Assembly (NCBI GenBank): GCA_028695895.1
Contig: JAQVIE010000029.1
Coordinates: forward strand, 1-9,497
DNA: 9,497 bases
Source of the DNA: Methanospirillum sp.
GTDB taxonomy: Archaea > Halobacteriota > Methanomicrobia > Methanomicrobiales > Methanospirillaceae
Direction: 5' to 3'
Below the pieces are notes generated by a model that saw nothing but the letters and a program-made list of their open reading frames with translations, was not told the origin of the DNA and made no database searches. Positions 5,970 to 9,497 of this stretch are shown here, one piece after another. The translations under genes were made by a program, and so were the position numbers. Every line of letters starts with the position of its first letter. Within the stretch, counting starts at the first letter, position 1.

Positions 5970-7793
5970 TCAAAAAACCCTGAACATCTCTTCTTTGTAT
6001 GAATTTCTGCCTTTTCCTGCATCCCGGGTAATATCAAGGTCGTACCACCCGGTTTTTGTTTCATTTGAAATTGACAGGTATCCAGTTATCCTGCTTCCCT
6101 GGTATGATACAGCACCCAGAACTGGAATTATTTCAGTATTATTTGTGGTATTGTAAGTAAGATTAAGGTTCAGATATTCTCCGTCTCCGAAATTTCTTCC
6201 GGTAACCGTCACTTTCAGATCCTCAGTTCCCACAGCTGCACGGTCAGGTTCAATCGAGATGATGATCGGGGTATTATTGTAAAGAACTCTGAATGCCCCG
6301 GTTTTTACAAGTTGTTGGCCTGACGGAGAAGTTATGGTCAGATCGTACTTGTCAGGCATTGTATCTGGCGGTATATAGAACTGGGCTATTATCTCACCTG
6401 GGCTTACAAACCTTACAGATTCACTCTGTATTGGGTTTTTTCCACCGGTTAGGGATACTAAAGAACCATTAATAAAGTTGTTTCCTGTTATCGTGGCTGA
6501 GATAAACTGCCCCTGTTCACCGCTATCCGGATATATTCCGGCAAGGAGCAGGGAAGTCTTTGAATAAATGTAAAATCCCCCTTTAAGTATGTCACTTTTG
6601 CTATACCGGTTAGTTACGACCACATCCCAGGTACCAGGAACAGCAGTTTCAGGAATTGGAATTGTACAGTTTATCCTGGTTCCAGAATCAATCAGTATAT
6701 TTTTGGCAGAAATGGTCTTTTCTCCATTTTGCAGGGTTACACGGTCACCTTCAAGAAATGACATGCCCAGAAGGGTTATCTCTCTCTCTGTTCCCTGGAT
6801 CCCCCATGCCGGGGTTATCTGAAGGTTAAAAGGTGTATATGGTTCTCCACCAAGGAATATACCGGCCTTCATGGCTGACTGGCCATCAGGGTTTGTTACT
6901 ATAAGATCCCACAGCCTTTCGTGGTATTTCTGTGGAATTAGGACAGTTCCTGTTATTCTTCCTGGTGAATCAACAACAATGCCAGTACCAGGTATTATAA
7001 ATTTATTTCTGGATAAGGCAAAGGTTGATCCATTTAGAAAATTGTTGCCGGTTACCGTCACTTGTACCGGGATATCCATGTCAGCCTGATCAGGTGTAAT
7101 TGCATGGATATGTGGTTTTGGGAGGGGAGTAACCGTAAATGCCTGTGAACTAACCATCTCCTGCCCGTCAGCATTGATTACTGAGAGGTTCCATTTTCCT
7201 GGTCTGGTATCTGCAGGAAGTATAAATTCTCCGGATATCTTACCATATTTAACTGACTGGTTGGTAAGGTTTATCCTGCTGGTTTCAAATGATAAAAAGA
7301 CCATGCATCCAGAGCGGAAATACTTACCGACAATCTGAACAGAGGCAGTTGATCCTGCCATTGCACCAGAGGGTGTGATATTTTTTATCTCCGGTGCTGC
7401 TGGTGGCTGGACATGAAAAACCTGGTTATACCGTTGTTCTCCAAAGGAGGGTGAACTGAGGATCATCTGGTATAACCCTGGCTTTGCATCAGAAGGAATG
7501 ATAACGCGAAAAGTCATTTTATTATCAGAAAAAAATTTCAGGTCTGTGATATTCAGAGTTGTATCATCCTGCATAAAGCCAATGGTCATGTTCTCAGCAA
7601 AACCCTTTCCGGTCAGGGTAATAAGATGGGAGAATCCTGCATGCACAGTGTCAGGACTTAATGCAGTAATATCAGGAGCTGATGCCGCAGACACCGGAGC
7701 AAGGCCTGCTGAAAAAACCACTACCAGTATACAGATATGGAACCAGTACCTTGCAGGGAACCTGGTAATAATGTTTATCACTTTTGAATTCAT
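5970..7793 (-). CDS. Exported protein of six IPT/TIG immunoglobulin-like repeats
   Basis: The 607-residue product has a signal peptide (about 1-36, hydrophobic core ICILVVVFSAGLAP) and then six IPT/TIG domains of roughly 90 residues, at about 40-128, 133-221, 226-314, 320-409, 414-503 and 508-607. Each opens with a pattern like I-x-P-x-x-(G)-x3-(G), then an ITVTGxNFxxG-type strand, and ends in a PxxxPGxWDLxVTNPDGQ-like strand pair. Repeats three and five share GNNFLNGS and GNNFINGS. There are several N-glycosylation sequons and few cysteines. No catalytic domain, membrane anchor or sorting signal follows the last repeat, so the protein is probably secreted or bound to the cell surface as a structural or adhesive component. 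The frame is open to a GTG at 7841, but ATG at 7793 puts the signal peptide at the N-terminus and is preferred. The ribosome binding site is weak. Function is otherwise unknown. Confidence 0.85.
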   Translation of the reverse strand: MNSKVINIITRFPARYWFHICILVVVFSAGLAPVSAASAPDITALSPDTVHAGFSHLITLTGKGFAENMTIGFMQDDTTLNITDLKFFSDNKMTFRVIIPSDAKPGLYQMILSSPSFGEQRYNQVFHVQPPAAPEIKNITPSGAMAGSTASVQIVGKYFRSGCMVFLSFETSRINLTNQSVKYGKISGEFILPADTRPGKWNLSVINADGQEMVSSQAFTVTPLPKPHIHAITPDQADMDIPVQVTVTGNNFLNGSTFALSRNKFIIPGTGIVVDSPGRITGTVLIPQKYHERLWDLIVTNPDGQSAMKAGIFLGGEPYTPFNLQITPAWGIQGTEREITLLGMSFLEGDRVTLQNGEKTISAKNILIDSGTRINCTIPIPETAVPGTWDVVVTNRYSKSDILKGGFYIYSKTSLLLAGIYPDSGEQGQFISATITGNNFINGSLVSLTGGKNPIQSESVRFVSPGEIIAQFYIPPDTMPDKYDLTITSPSGQQLVKTGAFRVLYNNTPIIISIEPDRAAVGTEDLKVTVTGRNFGDGEYLNLNLTYNTTNNTEIIPVLGAVSYQGSRITGYLSISNETKTGWYDLDITRDAGKGRNSYKEEMFRVF

Positions 7794-7878
7794 GAAGATC
7801 TTACGGCAATTATTTGTCCGGGTATAATTCACACTATTCACAATTCAATATTTGAGAGCGGAGAAGAAATACTTCTGT

Positions 7879-7887
7879 GTATATATG
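7879..7887 (-). promoter_or_regulatory. TATA box candidate for the IPT/TIG protein gene
   Basis: On the minus strand this reads as part of TTTCATATATACAC. A start about 25 bases on, near 7857, would give a leader of about 64 bases to the preferred ATG at 7793. It lies four bases from the palindrome at 7891-7905. Confidence 0.45.
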
Positions 7888-7890
7888 AAA

Positions 7891-7905
7891 GCAGAAAGCT
7901 TCTGC
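7891..7905. repeat. Short palindrome GCAGAA-AGC-TTCTGC between divergent TATA boxes
   Basis: Perfect 6-base arms surround a 3-base centre. The element lies between a minus-strand TATA box (7879-7887) and a plus-strand TATA box (7915-7922), a typical place for a regulator binding site acting on both promoters. No regulator gene is next to it. Confidence 0.45.
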
Positions 7906-7914
7906 GGGTGTTAG

Positions 7915-7922
7915 TATAAAAA
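7915..7922 (+). promoter_or_regulatory. Plus-strand TATA box TATAAAAA
   Basis: TATAAAAA, within GTTAGTATAAAAAGAG, is a good archaeal TATA match, predicting a start near 7945. The first coding-like stretch downstream is the ornithine cyclodeaminase remnant at 8047, followed by the membrane protein gene at 8277. It may be the surviving promoter of the lost gene or may now serve the membrane protein gene. Confidence 0.4.
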
Positions 7923-8046
7923 GAGAAAAGAACCTATAATCTAAAGTAAAGACTAAGAAGGAAAAGGTAACATCAGTGCAGATGATAACTGTGTATTAAC
8001 TGGCGATTTTGATGAATAAGGGAGAGATGAGAGGAAAGGGCTCAAT

Positions 8047-8196
8047 ATGCAGTATTATCCATCGCCAGAAGAGGTGACAGAGGTGGACATTCTTATATCA
8101 GCAATCGAATCTGCATTTATGAATAACGGGGCAGGAAAGAGTGTAATACCTCCAAAGATCTACGTAGATCTTCCAGGCGGGGATTTTCCGGAGTGA
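8047..8196 (+). pseudogene. N-terminal remnant of an ornithine cyclodeaminase / alanine dehydrogenase family gene
   Basis: ATG at 8047 opens 49 codons ending in TGA. The sequence follows the N-terminus of the ornithine cyclodeaminase/mu-crystallin family: an EEV-type first helix region, then AIESAFMNNGAGKSV, then IPPKIYVDLPGGDF, matching the conserved MPPK-x-Y-x-x-LPGGDF-R-x-MPAY block. The match stops exactly after GDF, where the conserved RxMPAY would follow, and a stop codon comes two residues later. Full-length relatives have about 320 residues with a Rossmann NAD(H) domain, of which nothing is seen in the next 80 bases in any frame. It is therefore best read as a decayed or truncated gene. 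A purine-rich stretch (GAGAGGAAAGGG) lies in front of the ATG, so a short peptide could still be made. Confidence 0.65.
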
Positions 8197-8276
8197 AAGA
8201 ATGAAAAATGGTATATCAATAATGTGGAAGAAAGAACAGACCTGGTTTTCAGATATGCAAGTGCGAGTGTTGTACC

Positions 8277-9206
8277 ATGCCAGTTGATGAAGATCCTACA
8301 CCTCAGGTAGAGCCTATTTCACCATATGATGACCTGTTTTCAGATGATGTCATCCCTGAAGAATCAAAATCCAAGGAAAAATCCCTCAAAGGACCGGTAC
8401 TGGAGCCTGATAATGACAGTTATGAATCTGATAAAGAAAATCAGAGGAAAATCTCACCTCCTACCAACCGAAACCTGGCTTTTATAGCAGGAATAATTGG
8501 AATTGGTGTCATTCTCATATTTGCATTGTTTTTCCTTTCACCCTCTTTTGGACCTGACCTGAAGACAGAACCAATGGCTAACATAACTCCTGTCGTCACA
8601 AAAGAAGAGACAGTAACTCCTGAACAGACACCAGTACAGGCAGAAAAAGGATATACACAGTTTGATAATTTCTCAGACAAGGAGAGCGGATGGGGCTCAT
8701 ATGAGGGTGAGACCTTTTTAAGATATTATTCTCAGGGCGAATACCATATGATCCAGAAAGGAGAAAATCTCTCTGATCGCGCTCTTCTTGGAAAAAACGT
8801 AACAGATTTCATATTAGAAGTAGATACAAGATTTGATTCAGGCCCACTTACCGGACAGTACGGAATAATCTTCAGATTTGATAACGGGAAATATTATTCA
8901 TTCGGGATTAATGGCCGTGGCTGGTTTACAATAAGAAAACATATAGAAGGAAAGGTATATGAACTGATTCCTCTTACCGAGACTTATATTCTGAACAAAG
9001 GGTATAATTCAAACCGGCTTGGGGTAAAAGCTGAAGGAAATACTCTCAGCCTTTTCATTAACGGTAAGATGGTCAGGGCAATTGGAGATACTTCACTTAC
9101 ACAAGGAGATATCGGGTTTTTTGTGTCCCGTCTGGAAGAACAGGGATTTGTGAAGGAACAGCCAGTTCACGTGGCATTTGACAACTTTAAATACGGGGAA
9201 CTTTAA
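8277..9206 (+). CDS. Membrane-anchored protein with extracellular jelly-roll (DUF1080/LamG-like) domain
   Basis: The 309-residue protein has an acidic, Pro/Ser-rich cytoplasmic tail (1-65), a single membrane helix (about 67-89, AFIAGIIGIGVILIFALFFL), a Thr/Pro/Glu-rich linker (95-125), and a C-terminal beta-rich domain (about 126-309). That domain shows the order expected of DUF1080/concanavalin-like sandwiches: DNFSDKESGWG, LEVDTRFDSG, GIIFRFDNGKYYSFGING, LGVKAEGNTLSLFINGK, and FDNFKYGEL at the end. The tail-in, domain-out topology is inferred from the linker and the basic residues just before the helix. Related domains are found as sugar-binding or accessory modules, and no catalytic residues can be named here. 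ATG at 8277 has no clear ribosome binding site, and the frame upstream offers no other start before a stop at 8220. Function is not known. Confidence 0.78.
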   Translation: MPVDEDPTPQVEPISPYDDLFSDDVIPEESKSKEKSLKGPVLEPDNDSYESDKENQRKISPPTNRNLAFIAGIIGIGVILIFALFFLSPSFGPDLKTEPMANITPVVTKEETVTPEQTPVQAEKGYTQFDNFSDKESGWGSYEGETFLRYYSQGEYHMIQKGENLSDRALLGKNVTDFILEVDTRFDSGPLTGQYGIIFRFDNGKYYSFGINGRGWFTIRKHIEGKVYELIPLTETYILNKGYNSNRLGVKAEGNTLSLFINGKMVRAIGDTSLTQGDIGFFVSRLEEQGFVKEQPVHVAFDNFKYGEL

Positions 9207-9220
9207 TCCTGAACCCTGAC

Positions 9221-9227
9221 TTTTTTT
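9221..9227 (+). terminator. Oligo-T terminator after the membrane-anchored protein gene
   Basis: Seven T residues begin 15 bases after the TAA at 9204-9206, in the gap before the flavoprotein gene. This fits archaeal T-run termination, with no strong hairpin in front. It suggests the next gene has its own promoter. Confidence 0.5.
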
Positions 9228-9266
9228 CCCGAATTCAATAACCGGAAGAGTACATGGTATATTTTA

Positions 9267-9497
9267 ATGAAAAAAAATGACATTATTGTTATCGGGGGAG
9301 GTCCGGCAGGTCTTTTTTGCTCACTTCTTTCCAGCAGAAGGGGCTTTAATACACTTCTCCTTGAAAAGATGTCATCCTGCGGGAGAAAACTGTTACTCTC
9401 CGGGTCAGGACAGTGTAACCTTACTCATACAGGACCAATTTCAGAATTTGTATCCCATTACGGAAATAATGGAAAATTTATCAGACCTGCCCTGATG
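9267..9497 (+). CDS. HI0933/BaiN-type NAD(P)/FAD-dependent oxidoreductase, N-terminal part (cut by right edge)
   Basis: The 77 codons present are in frame to the window edge. Residues 5-15 (DIIVIGGGPAG) are the Rossmann FAD-binding glycine motif. LLLEKMSSCGRKLLLSGSGQCNLTH (about 30-54) is the signature of the HI0933_like family (YhiN/BaiN), where GRKLL-S-G-G-RCN contacts the flavin. Here Ser and Gln stand in the usual second glycine and arginine positions of GGGRCN. Full-length relatives have about 400 residues and are flavoproteins of mostly unproven function. Some gut bacterial members reduce bile acid intermediates. ATG at 9267 is chosen because it precedes the Rossmann strand by three residues. 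A GGAAGAG stretch lies about 18 bases before it, too far for a normal ribosome binding site. Confidence 0.9.
   Translation, partial: MKKNDIIVIGGGPAGLFCSLLSSRRGFNTLLLEKMSSCGRKLLLSGSGQCNLTHTGPISEFVSHYGNNGKFIRPALM

Noticed and set aside
5887..6156. 89-codon plus-strand frame in the intergenic region and end of the IPT/TIG gene
   Set aside because: Most of it is antisense to the last IPT/TIG repeat, and the peptide shows no domain. The upstream TATA-like site is recorded only as a low-interest observation.
6196..7060. Near-repeated DNA blocks around CCGGTAACCGTCACT
   Set aside because: They encode the equivalent TVTG strand in successive IPT/TIG domains, so they reflect protein repeats and not a mobile or CRISPR-like repeat.
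7794..7841. GTG start giving the IPT/TIG protein 16 more residues
   Set aside because: It would put a polar stretch in front of the signal peptide and leaves only about 16 bases from the predicted transcription start.
8197..8276. Possible continuation of the ornithine cyclodeaminase gene by frameshift
   Set aside because: None of the three forward frames continues with the RxMPAY block or the NAD-binding domain expected next.

Overview
The window looks like a chromosomal segment of a methanogenic archaeon, most likely a member of the Methanomicrobiales close to Methanospirillum. This is inferred from AT-rich archaeal TATA-type promoter elements, GGAG-type ribosome binding sites, oligo-T stretches after genes, secreted IPT/TIG-repeat surface proteins and a single-pass anchored jelly-roll-like protein. 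No rRNA or core methanogenesis gene is present to prove the assignment. No tRNA, CRISPR array, insertion sequence or phage gene was seen.

Left part (1-3580, minus strand): a compact four-gene operon read as cooF-like ferredoxin, cooS (Ni-Fe carbon monoxide dehydrogenase), a nuoE-like [2Fe-2S] subunit, and a nuoF-like subunit that runs off the left edge. Gaps are 14 bp, 19 bp, and then a 4-bp ATGA overlap. A TATA box lies about 100 bp upstream of the first gene. All recognisable C-, B- and D-cluster ligands of CooS are present. The layout suggests that electrons from CO pass from CooS to the poly-ferredoxin and on to a NuoEF-type diaphorase module like that of electron-bifurcating hydrogenases. 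No acetyl-CoA synthase, CooC or hydrogenase gene is visible here.

Middle part (3654-7841, minus strand): two separately transcribed genes for exported proteins. One is a complete SdsA1/BDS1-type alkyl sulfatase with a signal peptide and the full binuclear zinc ligand set. The other is a roughly 607-residue exported protein made almost entirely of six IPT/TIG immunoglobulin-like repeats. The 366-bp gap between them holds a TATA box, a 9-bp-arm inverted repeat at the expected transcription start of the sulfatase gene, and a T-run beyond it.

Right part (7842-9497, plus strand): a divergent promoter region with a short palindrome between two opposed TATA boxes. It is followed by a 49-codon remnant of an ornithine cyclodeaminase family gene, a membrane-anchored extracellular beta-sandwich protein, and the first 77 codons of an HI0933/BaiN-type flavoprotein cut by the right edge.
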